Below the pieces are notes generated by a model. It did no database searches and had not been told where the DNA came from. It saw only the letters and a program-made list of their open reading frames with translations. The position numbers and the translations under genes are program-made. Of a DNA stretch of 64,000 nt, positions 24,781 to 33,256 are shown piece by piece. How positions within the stretch are numbered: the first letter of the stretch is position 1; each line of letters starts with the position of its first letter. The stretch comes from Marinibacterium profundimaris (lineage in GTDB: Bacteria > Pseudomonadota > Alphaproteobacteria > Rhodobacterales > Rhodobacteraceae): the NCBI RefSeq assembly GCF_002210095.1, contig NZ_AQQR01000006.1, forward strand, positions 186,001-250,000. Reading direction: 5' to 3'.

Positions 24781-25884
24781 ATGACGATTCACGCACCCAC
24801 CCTGCAGCGCAAACCCGACCAGGACGAGGCGGCCGAGGCGCTGGCCGTCCTGCGCAGCTGGGCGCGGGGGGCCTCTGACGCCGAGATCTCGCAGCTGGAC
24901 CCGGCCATCGCCAAGCTGATTCCCGGCGGCGGCGCGGTGAGCTATCCGTCGCTGTCGCGCCAGTACCCGGACGATTTCGCGGTGGATGCCAATTACAAGG
25001 CCTCGCTGCCCGACCTGCAGAACGGGCCGTCGAGCCTGATCCGCGGGGCGAAGCAGGAGATCCAGCATGTCGGGATCTCGAATTTCCGGCTGCCGATCCG
25101 ATTCCATACTCGCGATAACGGAGATGTGACGCTGGAGACCAGCGTGACCGGCTCTGTCAGCCTGGAGGCGGACAAGAAGGGCATCAACATGTCGCGCATC
25201 ATGCGCAGCTTCTATGCCCATGCCGAAAAGACCTTCAGCTTCGAGGTGATCGAGGCGGCGCTGGACGATTACAAGTCGGACCTGGAGAGCTTTGACGCGC
25301 GGATCATGATGCGGTTCTCGTTCCCGATGAAGGTGGACAGCCTGCGCTCGGGGCTGGCCGGGTACCAGTATTACGATATCGCGCTGGAACTGGTGGAGCG
25401 GGCGGGCACGCGCCGCAAGATCATGCACCTGGATTACGTCTATTCCTCGACCTGCCCCTGTTCGCTGGAATTGTCGGAACACGCGCGATCGATGCGCGGC
25501 CAGCTGGCGACGCCGCATTCGCAGCGTTCGGTGGCGCGGATTTCCGTGGAACTGGAACGGGATGCGGGCTGCCTGTGGTTCGAGGACCTGGTCGAGGCCT
25601 GCCGCCGCGCGGTGCCGACCGAGACGCAGGTGATGGTGAAGCGCGAGGACGAACAGGCCTTCGCCGAGCTGAACGCGGCCAATCCGATCTTTGTCGAGGA
25701 TGCCGCGCGGCTGTTCTGCGAGTCGCTTGAGGCCGACGCAAGGATCGGCGATTTCCGTATCATCGCGAGCCACCAGGAAAGCCTGCACAGCCATGACGCG
25801 GTGTCGGTCCTGACCCGGGGCACGACCTTCGACAGCGAAAGCCTCGATCCGCAGCTCTTTGCCACGCTGCATCACCGGGGGTGA
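24781..25884 (+). CDS. folE2: GTP cyclohydrolase FolE2 (type IB)
   Basis: Converts GTP to 7,8-dihydroneopterin triphosphate, the first step of folate synthesis, using a metal other than obligate zinc. The 367 residues contain the FolE2 signatures VGISNFRLPI, SVSLEADKKGINMSR, and the active-site cysteine block YVYSSTCPCSLELSEHAR, followed by PHSQRSVARISVELE. It starts at an ATG with ggagg seven bases upstream. The fold and length fit the family. It supplies substrate for FolB and FolP, whose genes lie about 13 kb downstream. FolE2 is often under zinc control in other bacteria; no clear Zur box is seen here. Confidence 0.95.
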   Translation: MTIHAPTLQRKPDQDEAAEALAVLRSWARGASDAEISQLDPAIAKLIPGGGAVSYPSLSRQYPDDFAVDANYKASLPDLQNGPSSLIRGAKQEIQHVGISNFRLPIRFHTRDNGDVTLETSVTGSVSLEADKKGINMSRIMRSFYAHAEKTFSFEVIEAALDDYKSDLESFDARIMMRFSFPMKVDSLRSGLAGYQYYDIALELVERAGTRRKIMHLDYVYSSTCPCSLELSEHARSMRGQLATPHSQRSVARISVELERDAGCLWFEDLVEACRRAVPTETQVMVKREDEQAFAELNAANPIFVEDAARLFCESLEADARIGDFRIIASHQESLHSHDAVSVLTRGTTFDSESLDPQLFATLHHRG

Positions 25885-26138
25885 AACGGTTCTGCGCGCC
25901 CGGCCTTTCGTGGTCCGGGCGCGGATCCGAAACCAACACGACACCGGCGGCGCCGTGCCGTCATGCCGCGGTGCAGCAATTTTCTCTGCACAAGCCAAAT
26001 GACCTGCGTTATACTGGAAGTTGACTGGTAGCCGGCGTGGCGCTGTCGCCCTGGGCGGGGTGTTGCGCGGCTGAACAGGGGGCAGCAGGTAACTGTCCCG
26101 CACGACACCAGAATTACGAAATGCGAGGAGCACCCGAG

Positions 26139-26945
26139 ATGATCACCTCCCAGATGCAGATGTCCTCGGCCATGATTCAGATGGCCGGCGGTGCAATGGC
26201 GAACCAGATAAAGATTCTGCAGGCGATCAGCCTGTCGGCGATTGAACTGCCCTACCGCAACTTTCGGATGATGTCCGAACTCGCGGCCGTGCCGCTTTCG
26301 GCCACGTGGCTGGGAGCGCCCGCGATGCCGACCCCGAAAGCGCCGGCCAAACCGGCGGCGAAGCCGGCGGCCCCGGCCCGCAAGGCCGCGCCGAAGGCGC
26401 CGGCCGCGAAGGCCGAGACCCCCGCGACCCCTCTGGCCCCGACGAAGATGGCGAGCGAAGCGAGCCCGGCCCCGGCGCCCAAGGCGGATGACAAGCCGGC
26501 CGCACCGGCGACGAAGGCGGTCGCGACCTCGGCCCGGACGGCAAGCGAAGCGGCCCCGGCGGCGGCACCGGCCAGGAAGGCCCCGGCGACCCGCAAGCCG
26601 CGCGCGAAGACCTCCGCCAGGACGGGCACGGCCCGGAAGACGGCCACCGCGCGCAAGGCCCCCGCGAAGACCGCAACAGCGCCCAAAGCGGCCGCGAAAT
26701 CCACGGCCTCCGAGGGCAAGGAGACGGCCAAAACCGCCGACGCAGCGACCTCCGGCACGGCCAAGGCCCCGACAACGAAGGCCCTGACAACCAAGGCGAA
26801 GACAACCGAGGGCGCGGCCGCCGCAAAGCCGGCAACCCGCAGCACTGAGAAGCCCGCGGCCGCGAAACCGGAGCCGGCGACCTCGACCTCGGCCGCTGCC
26901 CCGGCAGCAACCCCGAGCTCCACGCCGTCGTCCAGCGACAGCTAA
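26139..26945 (+). CDS. Histone-H1-like Ala/Lys/Pro-rich tail protein (PhaF-like layout)
   Basis: A 268-residue protein in two parts. Residues 1 to about 62 form a Met-rich amphipathic segment (MQMSSAMIQMAGGAMANQI, then IELPYRNFRMMSELAAVPLS). The remaining 200 or so residues are low complexity, built from Ala, Lys, Pro and Thr in loose repeats such as PAKPAAKPAAPARKAAPK and ARKTATARKAPAKTATAPK, ending in a Ser/Thr-rich stretch. Such tails bind DNA in histone-H1-like proteins and in phasins of the PhaF type, which link polyester granules to the nucleoid. The N-terminal part is too short and divergent for me to call a phasin. A gaggag box eight bases before the ATG supports the start. Confidence 0.72.
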   Translation: MITSQMQMSSAMIQMAGGAMANQIKILQAISLSAIELPYRNFRMMSELAAVPLSATWLGAPAMPTPKAPAKPAAKPAAPARKAAPKAPAAKAETPATPLAPTKMASEASPAPAPKADDKPAAPATKAVATSARTASEAAPAAAPARKAPATRKPRAKTSARTGTARKTATARKAPAKTATAPKAAAKSTASEGKETAKTADAATSGTAKAPTTKALTTKAKTTEGAAAAKPATRSTEKPAAAKPEPATSTSAAAPAATPSSTPSSSDS

Positions 26946-26995
26946 GACACGCGGTCGCTTGACACCGCGCTCGGGGCGCGACAACGCTTCGGCCC

Positions 26996-28444
26996 ATGCT
27001 GGATCCGCGCCCCGTAGCCTATGTGATCGGCCTGCTCGTCACTGCCCTGGGCGCGGCGATGCTGGTGCCGATGTTTGCCGACCTCGTTGTCGGCAACGGC
27101 CATTGGGCCGCCTTCTTCGAAAGCGCCGTCATCTCGATGCTGGCCGGTGGCATCACCGCGCTGAGCACCGCCAACAGCGTGCCCGAGCGGCTGAGCCTGC
27201 AGCAGACCTTCATGCTGACCACCGGCGTCTGGCTGGCGCTGCCCTTCTTCGGCGCCTTGCCCCTGATCATCGGCGACACGGAACTGGGGGTGACCGACGC
27301 CCTGTTCGAAGCGATGTCGGGCTTCACCACCACCGGTTCGACGGTGATCGTGGGTCTGGATGACCTGCCCGCAGGGATCCTCCTGTGGCGGGGCATCCTG
27401 CAATGGCTGGGCGGCATCGGGATCATTGTCGTGGCCATGGTCTTCCTGCCGGAACTGCGGGTCGGGGGGATGCAGATCTTTCGATCGGAAGGCTTTGAAA
27501 CCATGGGCAAGATCCTGCCCCGGGCGACGCAGATCGCCGGGCAGATCTCGGCCATCTACGTGGCGATCACGCTGGCCTGCATCGTCACCTACGTGGCGCT
27601 GGACATGTCGGTCTTCGATGCCATCGTCCATGCGATGACCACGGTTTCGACAGGCGGGTTCGCGAATTACGATGCCTCCTTCGGGGCGTTCACAGGGCCG
27701 GCGGAATACGCGGCCTCGGTCTTCATGATCCTCGCGGCGCTGCCTTTCGTGCGCTACGTGCAGCTGATCAACGGCGACGGCTGGTCGATCCTGCGCGACA
27801 CGCAGGTGCGGACCTTCTTCGGCATCATCGCGGTTCTGGTCGGGGTGACGACGATCGTCCTGCTGTCGGTCTTTCCGCATCACTGGGAACAGGCGCTGCG
27901 CGAGGCGCTGTTCAACATCACGTCGATCCTGTCGGGCACGGGCTATGCCAGTGTCGATTACATGGGCTGGGGGCCGTTCCTGGTGGGGCTGTTCTTCTTC
28001 ATCGGGCTGATCGGCGGCTGCGCCGGGTCGACAAGCTGTTCGATCAAGGTGTTCCGGTACCAGCTGCTGTTCGCCTCGGTCCGGGCGCAGCTGATGAAGA
28101 TCCGCTCGCCCCATGGCGTGTTCATTCCGCGCTATGACGGGCGGCCGGTCTCGGAGGAGGTGCTGAGCTCGGTCATGTCCTTCTTCGTCTTCTTCATCGT
28201 GACGATGGGGATCCTGTCGGTGGCGCTGAGCCTGACCGGGCTGGACAACATCACCGCGATCTCGGGCGCGGCGACGGCGCTGGCCAATATCGGCCCGGGG
28301 CTGGGCGACATCATCGGCCCGGCGGGGAATTTCGCGCCGCTGAACGACGGGGCGAAGTGGATCCTGATCCTGGCGATGCTGGTCGGGCGGCTGGAGCTGA
28401 TGGCGGTCTATGTCATGCTGACCGTGAAGTTCTGGCGGGCCTGA
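26996..28444 (+). CDS. trkH: Potassium uptake protein TrkH
   Basis: Potassium-translocating subunit of the Trk system, an integral membrane protein of 482 residues built from four M1-P-M2 repeats. The four selectivity-loop sequences are visible: GFTTTGSTV, VSTGGFANYD, ILSGTGYASVDY and ANIGPGLGDI. The glycines needed for potassium selectivity are all in place, and an intramembrane basic/Gly-rich region GGCAGSTSCSIKVFRYQ is present as in TrkH. The regulatory subunit gene trkA is not in this window. It begins 50 bases after the KAP-tail gene on the same strand. Confidence 0.95.
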   Translation: MLDPRPVAYVIGLLVTALGAAMLVPMFADLVVGNGHWAAFFESAVISMLAGGITALSTANSVPERLSLQQTFMLTTGVWLALPFFGALPLIIGDTELGVTDALFEAMSGFTTTGSTVIVGLDDLPAGILLWRGILQWLGGIGIIVVAMVFLPELRVGGMQIFRSEGFETMGKILPRATQIAGQISAIYVAITLACIVTYVALDMSVFDAIVHAMTTVSTGGFANYDASFGAFTGPAEYAASVFMILAALPFVRYVQLINGDGWSILRDTQVRTFFGIIAVLVGVTTIVLLSVFPHHWEQALREALFNITSILSGTGYASVDYMGWGPFLVGLFFFIGLIGGCAGSTSCSIKVFRYQLLFASVRAQLMKIRSPHGVFIPRYDGRPVSEEVLSSVMSFFVFFIVTMGILSVALSLTGLDNITAISGAATALANIGPGLGDIIGPAGNFAPLNDGAKWILILAMLVGRLELMAVYVMLTVKFWRA

Positions 28445-28644
28445 GGGCACGTCTTGCGGCAGGCCGCCCCGGTCACACTCCCCTGAAAGACCTGTTGCGG
28501 CTGAACCGTGGCACGGCCCGCCCACCCGCGTGACCGGGGCGGCGCGGGGTCCGTTGCGTCGGGGGATCAGGGAGAGAGGAGGGGGCCTTCGGCGGCCCAG
28601 GTGCGCGAGGCCCCGGTGGCGGGGCCCCGCAAGCGGTCAGGACA

Positions 28645-30381
28645 TCAGTCCCAGCAGCTTACCAGCACGGTCATGCCTTCGGCCATGCGCATCAGGTCGT
28701 GCGGGGCAACGCTTTGCGAGGAGCTGCCGCCCGAAGCGCCGACACCGGCCTGGTTCAGAATCGCGGCGATGGCCTCGGCCTTGGCGGCAAAGCGCACGTC
28801 ATCGGGCAGCTGCTGCGCGCCGGTCCGTTCCGGCAACAGCATGCCCAAGACCGAACCGCCGGCGTCGAAGACCGGGCCGCCCGCGTCGCCCGGCCGGGCG
28901 GCAAGGGCAAGGCGGGTCAGCCCGGGTTCTCCGCCCAGGCCCCGGGTGTCGGACAGGGTGCCGAAGGTCAGCGTGGGCGCGCCGAGGGCGCCGCCGAAGG
29001 AGTAACCCGCGACCGCAATCTCGGATTGCAGACGGGGCATGAGGTCGGACAGGCGGGCCACCTCCATCGGGGCCAGCGCGTCGCGCGGGCGCAGAACCGC
29101 CACGCCCAGCGTCTCGTCCATTGCCGCGACCTGCGCCTCGTAATCGTCGTCCAGCGTCACGCGGCTGCAGCCCTGTACGGTGGCGGCGCTGGTCACCACG
29201 GCGCCTGCGCGGTCCACGAAGAAGCCCGAGCCCACAGCCTTCGGCTTGCGCACCCGCAGGCCCGAGACGAGGTCGACGTTCTGTTCCTGCTCGGCGCCGG
29301 CCAGCGGGTCGAGCGTGCCGGGCAGGCGGGTGAAGCTGGCCTTCATCTCCTCCAGCACCCGGGCGCGGCGGCGTTCGTCCCCGGCGGGCCAGACCAGGAT
29401 GAAGCCCTTGATCTCGCCGTCATTCAGGCTCGCCTCGACATGGGTGACGATGCGGTCATTGCGGCCCTCGATGGTGAAGCCCTGGCGGCCGCGTTCGCGC
29501 GGCCCGTCGAGCGGAACGATCGCGAGGGTCTGGAGGATGTCGTAGAGACCGAAGAGGTTGGCGCCGTCGCCGGGCTGGCTGATCAGCAGCACGCGGATGT
29601 TGTCGGCGGTGGTCGGGTCGTAATGGGCAAAGGGCGACTGGTATTCCGAGAAACGCACGGCGGCCATCGGCATCTGCATGGCGATGCCGGCGCGGGTGTC
29701 GCTGTGGCGGGTCATCCCGACCGAGGTCAGCGGTTCGTTGTATTGCTCCATCAGCGCGGCGCGCTGGCGGGTGGTCAGCACGCCGGTCTGTTCATAGCCC
29801 GTCGCGGCCTGCCAGTCGCCCATCGAGCGGCGGGTGCCGGCGCCGAAGGCCCCGTCGATCCCGGCGTTGTAATAGCCGGCCCATTGCAGGGCGCGCTGCA
29901 GGTCGCGGCGTTCCTCGGCGCTCAGCAGCCGCTCCGAGGCGCGGGCCTCGGACGGGGTTTCGTCGGCCTGGGCGACCGGAGTGCCGGGGGCAGGGGCCAC
30001 GGGCTCGGCCGGGGCGGTCACGGCGGCGGTGCCGTTGTCCAGCAGGTTGGAGCCCAGCGGGTAGAACTGCCGCCCGTAGGTGGAGGTGGCGGTGATGTAG
30101 CTGTCGCGCGGGATCTTGCCCTCGGCCCGGTAGACGCGCAGCACCTGCTGGGCGTCCTCGGGGGCATAGGGGCCCAGGGCGATGCCATACCACGACCCGC
30201 CAAGCGAGAAGCCGTTCACATCCGGCATCTCGGCGGCGTAGCGGCGGGCGCGTTCCTGGGCGACGGTCAGGCTGGGGTGCGCCTCGATCTGGACCCATAC
30301 GGTGTCGGGCCCGGTCTGTGCCGTGGCCCCCCGCAGGGTGATCACGATCGCAACGACGATCCAGGAAACCAGTTTCTTCAT
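28645..30381 (-). CDS. Secreted SPOR-like/PG-binding protein with inactive trypsin-like domain
   Basis: A 578-residue exported protein (signal peptide KKLVSWIVVAIVITLRGATAQ region). Residues about 27-105 resemble a SPOR-type domain (VWVQIEAHPSL, GSWYGIALGPYAPEDAQQVL). About 158-212 is a PG_binding_1 domain (LQRALQWAGYYNAGIDGAFG, TRRSMGDWQAATG). A central region of unknown fold follows, then a chymotrypsin-like domain from about 430. In that last domain all three catalytic positions are changed: the His site reads VTSAATVQGC, the Asp site reads ETLGVAVLR and the Ser site reads GDAGGPVFD. It is therefore probably a non-proteolytic scaffold at the cell wall. It is divergent from glyQ. Confidence 0.8.
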   Translation of the reverse strand: MKKLVSWIVVAIVITLRGATAQTGPDTVWVQIEAHPSLTVAQERARRYAAEMPDVNGFSLGGSWYGIALGPYAPEDAQQVLRVYRAEGKIPRDSYITATSTYGRQFYPLGSNLLDNGTAAVTAPAEPVAPAPGTPVAQADETPSEARASERLLSAEERRDLQRALQWAGYYNAGIDGAFGAGTRRSMGDWQAATGYEQTGVLTTRQRAALMEQYNEPLTSVGMTRHSDTRAGIAMQMPMAAVRFSEYQSPFAHYDPTTADNIRVLLISQPGDGANLFGLYDILQTLAIVPLDGPRERGRQGFTIEGRNDRIVTHVEASLNDGEIKGFILVWPAGDERRRARVLEEMKASFTRLPGTLDPLAGAEQEQNVDLVSGLRVRKPKAVGSGFFVDRAGAVVTSAATVQGCSRVTLDDDYEAQVAAMDETLGVAVLRPRDALAPMEVARLSDLMPRLQSEIAVAGYSFGGALGAPTLTFGTLSDTRGLGGEPGLTRLALAARPGDAGGPVFDAGGSVLGMLLPERTGAQQLPDDVRFAAKAEAIAAILNQAGVGASGGSSSQSVAPHDLMRMAEGMTVLVSCWD

Positions 30382-30566
30382 GCTCGGTCCTCGGTTTTCC
30401 CGCGCCTTGGCGCGGGAGGTTGGCCTGATGGCCTTGGCTTGGGTACAATCGGCGCGATCTGACCATGAATTGTACCCCCGCGACAAGTTCCCCGGGGCTG
30501 CGCGGCCCCGTTGACCCGGTCCGCCGTGGCGCCTATGCAATGCCCGCCGATCCAGCCCGGAAAGAC

Positions 30567-31508
30567 ATGATGCCCGACACAGCCACAGCCCCGCGTTCGT
30601 TCCAGGAGATCATCCTGCGCCTGCAGACCTACTGGGCCTCGAAAGGCTGCGCCGTGCTGCAGCCCTACGACATGGAGGTCGGCGCCGGCACGTTCCACCC
30701 GGCGACCACGCTGCGTTCGCTGGGCTCCACGCCCTGGGCCGCGGCCTATGTGCAGCCCTCGCGCCGTCCGACCGACGGCCGCTATGGCGAGAACCCGAAC
30801 CGGCTGCAGCATTATTACCAGTTCCAGGTGCTCATCAAACCGAGCCCGCCGGACCTGCAGGATCTTTACCTGGGCTCGCTGCAGGCGATCGGGATCGACA
30901 TGGACCTGCACGACATCCGCTTTGTCGAGGACGACTGGGAAAGCCCGACGCTGGGCGCCTGGGGCCTGGGCTGGGAGGTCTGGTGCGACGGGATGGAAGT
31001 CTCGCAATTCACGTATTTCCAGCAGGTCGGCGGCCACGACTGTCGCCCCGTCTCGGGCGAGCTGACCTACGGGCTGGAAAGGCTGGCGATGTACGTGCTG
31101 GGGATCGAGCACGTGATGGAGATGCCGTTCAACGACCCGCAGACGCCGATCCCGCTCACGTATGGAGATATCTTCCGCCAGACCGAGGAAGAATATTCGC
31201 GCTGGAACTTCGACGTGGCCGACACCGAGGTGCTGCTGCGCCATTTCGAGGAGGCGGAGGCGGAATGCGCCCGCATCCTCGATCATCCGTACCAGGATCC
31301 CAAGACAGGCAAGCGCATCATCATGGCGCATCCGGCCTATGACCAGTGCATCAAGGCCAGCCACATCTTCAACCTGCTGGATGCGCGCGGCGTGATCTCG
31401 GTCACCGAGCGGCAGTCGTATATCGGCCGGGTGCGGGCGCTGGCGAAGATCTGCGCCGATGCCTTCGTGCAGACGGATGCCGGCGGCGGCACGCCCGAGG
31501 CGGCCTGA
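30567..31508 (+). CDS. glyQ: Glycyl-tRNA synthetase alpha subunit
   Basis: Catalytic alpha chain of the heterotetrameric bacterial glycyl-tRNA synthetase. The 313-residue protein has the class II core: [20 protein letters not shown], then motif 2-like sequences [11 protein letters not shown] and [24 protein letters not shown], and motif 3 [17 protein letters not shown]. The start was set at the ATG-ATG pair before [11 protein letters not shown]; an upstream in-frame ATG at 30540 gives nine more residues. The stop codon overlaps the DUF6446 gene start (TGATG), and the beta subunit gene lies 1.7 kb downstream. Confidence 0.96.
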   Translation: MMPDTATAPRSFQEIILRLQTYWASKGCAVLQPYDMEVGAGTFHPATTLRSLGSTPWAAAYVQPSRRPTDGRYGENPNRLQHYYQFQVLIKPSPPDLQDLYLGSLQAIGIDMDLHDIRFVEDDWESPTLGAWGLGWEVWCDGMEVSQFTYFQQVGGHDCRPVSGELTYGLERLAMYVLGIEHVMEMPFNDPQTPIPLTYGDIFRQTEEEYSRWNFDVADTEVLLRHFEEAEAECARILDHPYQDPKTGKRIIMAHPAYDQCIKASHIFNLLDARGVISVTERQSYIGRVRALAKICADAFVQTDAGGGTPEAA

Positions 31509-32047
31509 TGAACGGCAAGATCCTCGCGGGGTTCATCGTGATCTCGGCGCTGCTGACCGGGATCGGGATCTACTATTTCCAGATCTACGGCTATTATTCC
31601 GAGGTCGAGGCCACCGGCACCGATGACGTGCGCCTGACCTCGCGGGTCACGGGCACGCCCGAGGGCATCGCCTATGACGGGTTCGAGGCGATCGACGGGT
31701 CGTCCTCGCCGATCCGCTACCGGGCCTGTTTCACCACCACCGCCAGCCTCGACCAGCTGAGCGAGACCTACGAGATGGTCGAAGAGGCCACGCCGCGCAA
31801 CGCGCCCGGCTGGTTCGAGTGTTTCGATGCCGCCGCCATCGGCGCCGAGCTGGAGGCCGGCACCGCGCTGGCCTTCATGGGCGAGGAAAACATCGAATAC
31901 GGGGTCGACCGGATCGTCGCGGTCACCGAAGACGGGCGCGGCTATGTCTGGCACGACCTGAACAATTGCGGCGAAAAGGCCTATGACGGGACTGTCGTGG
32001 GCGATGAATGCCCGCCGCGTCCGGGCGATCAGGGCGCAGCCGACTAA
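31508..32047 (+). CDS. DUF6446-like membrane-anchored protein
   Basis: A 179-residue protein with one N-terminal membrane helix (ILAGFIVISALLTGIGIYYFQIYGYY) and a periplasmic domain with two cysteines likely to pair (YRACFTTT and WFECFDAAA), then VDRIVAVTEDGRGYVWHDLN. I recall this family occurring between glyQ and glyS in Rhodobacterales (DUF6446); function unknown. The ATG overlaps the glyQ stop by one base, so it is translationally coupled to glyQ. No link to tRNA charging is evident from sequence. Confidence 0.8.
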   Translation: MNGKILAGFIVISALLTGIGIYYFQIYGYYSEVEATGTDDVRLTSRVTGTPEGIAYDGFEAIDGSSSPIRYRACFTTTASLDQLSETYEMVEEATPRNAPGWFECFDAAAIGAELEAGTALAFMGEENIEYGVDRIVAVTEDGRGYVWHDLNNCGEKAYDGTVVGDECPPRPGDQGAAD

Positions 32048-32177
32048 GCCCGGCCTGCCGCGCCCTGCCGGAGAACCGGGGGCAGCCTCGGCGTCCCCGC
32101 ATTCGCAGTCTTTTCACTTTTCCGGGAACCCGGCGTGGGCCGGGCGCGCTTCTCTTCCAACCAAGAGGAGATCCGCA

Positions 32178-33047
32178 ATGGCCGAAAGAGCCCCCGCCTG
32201 GGTTGTACCCGTCATGCGTGCCGGCTACGGCGCACGCGCTGCCACCTATCTGATTGTCGGCGTGCTCGCCTTTCTGGCCGCCTGGCAGGGCGGGCAGGCC
32301 GAGGGCACCACAGACGCCATTGAACAGCTCAGGGGCTACGCCTGGGGCCTTGCGGCGATGTGGGCCATCGCACTGGGTCTGATCGCCTATGCGGCATGGC
32401 GGTTCATCGACGCCTGGATGGATCTTGAGGATTACGGCAGCAACGCCAAGGGGATCTTTGCCCGTGGCGGCCTGATCGTGACGGGCGCCGTCCACGCCGC
32501 CCTGGGTGTCTCGGTCGCGGCCTCGGCCATCGGCATCGGCGGTGGCGGCGGCGGTGAGGGCGGCGGCGCGCAGAGCCTGACGCAGAAGGTGATGGCGCTG
32601 CCCTATGGTCCGCTGCTCGTCGGGCTCATCGGTGTCGGCACTCTCGGGGCCGGGGGGTATTACATCTACAAGGGCTATGCCGAGAAATACAAGGAAGACA
32701 TCCGCGAGACCCCGACCACGCGCCGGCTGGATCCCGTGATGAAAGCGGGCTTTGTCGCCGAGGGCATCGTCGTCGGCATCATCGGCGCCCTGATCGTCTT
32801 TGCCGCCCTGACAACGGATCCCAGCGAGGCCGGCGGTGTCGGACAAGCGCTGCAGGAGATCCGCTCGGTGGCGTTCGGGCGCATTCTGCTGGGGGCGATC
32901 GGCCTTGGGCTGGTGGGGTTTGCCGTCGAGAACCTCGTCGAGGCGATTTATCGCATCATCCCGCGCCGTGCCGGCGATGACGTGATGTCGATGGCCCACC
33001 GCGCCAAGCTGAAGGCCGAGGGCAAGCTGCACGAGGCCACTGCCTGA
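32178..33047 (+). CDS. DUF1206-type membrane protein
   Basis: A 289-residue integral membrane protein with about six helices arranged as three similar two-helix units, each beginning with a Gly/Ala-rich segment (MRAGYGARAATYLIVGVLAF; FARGGLIVTGAVHAALGV; MKAGFVAEGIVVGIIGALIV). This three-fold repeat is typical of DUF1206. A Gly-rich loop follows the fourth helix. The ATG has an aagaggag box upstream. It lies between glyQ-DUF6446 and glyS; the hairpins after it suggest its own transcription end. Confidence 0.8.
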   Translation: MAERAPAWVVPVMRAGYGARAATYLIVGVLAFLAAWQGGQAEGTTDAIEQLRGYAWGLAAMWAIALGLIAYAAWRFIDAWMDLEDYGSNAKGIFARGGLIVTGAVHAALGVSVAASAIGIGGGGGGEGGGAQSLTQKVMALPYGPLLVGLIGVGTLGAGGYYIYKGYAEKYKEDIRETPTTRRLDPVMKAGFVAEGIVVGIIGALIVFAALTTDPSEAGGVGQALQEIRSVAFGRILLGAIGLGLVGFAVENLVEAIYRIIPRRAGDDVMSMAHRAKLKAEGKLHEATA

Positions 33048-33075
33048 AACGGCGGCCCATGGCGAACCAGACAAC

Positions 33076-33109
33076 GACCGATCCGGCGGGGCCCTCCTCC
33101 GGATCGGTC
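33076..33109 (+). terminator. Long hairpin after DUF1206 gene
   Basis: Perfect eleven-base-pair stem GACCGATCCGG / CCGGATCGGTC with a twelve-base loop. No T-run follows; it is directly upstream of a canonical terminator. Confidence 0.5.
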
Positions 33110-33118
33110 CAACAGTGA

Positions 33119-33141
33119 AGCCGGGGTGCGCCCCGGCTTTT
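33119..33141 (+). terminator. Intrinsic terminator before glyS
   Basis: Stem AGCCGGGG / CCCCGGCT with loop TGCG, followed by TTTT. It ends transcription from the DUF1206 gene, so glyS probably has its own promoter in the 115 bases that follow. Confidence 0.85.
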
Positions 33142-33256
33142 GCCGCTCATGGGGACTTCCGTCCCGCCGACGCGGCCGCGCGCCCTTATCCGCTTGCTGC
33201 CATCGCCCCGGGCCGGTAATCACGCCCCGACCACGCGGCAAGGGAAGACGAACGCG

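Noticed and set aside
25895-25921. Hairpin GCGCCCGG / CCGGGCGC after folE2
   Set aside because: No T-run follows and the GC bias makes such stems frequent; not listed as a terminator.
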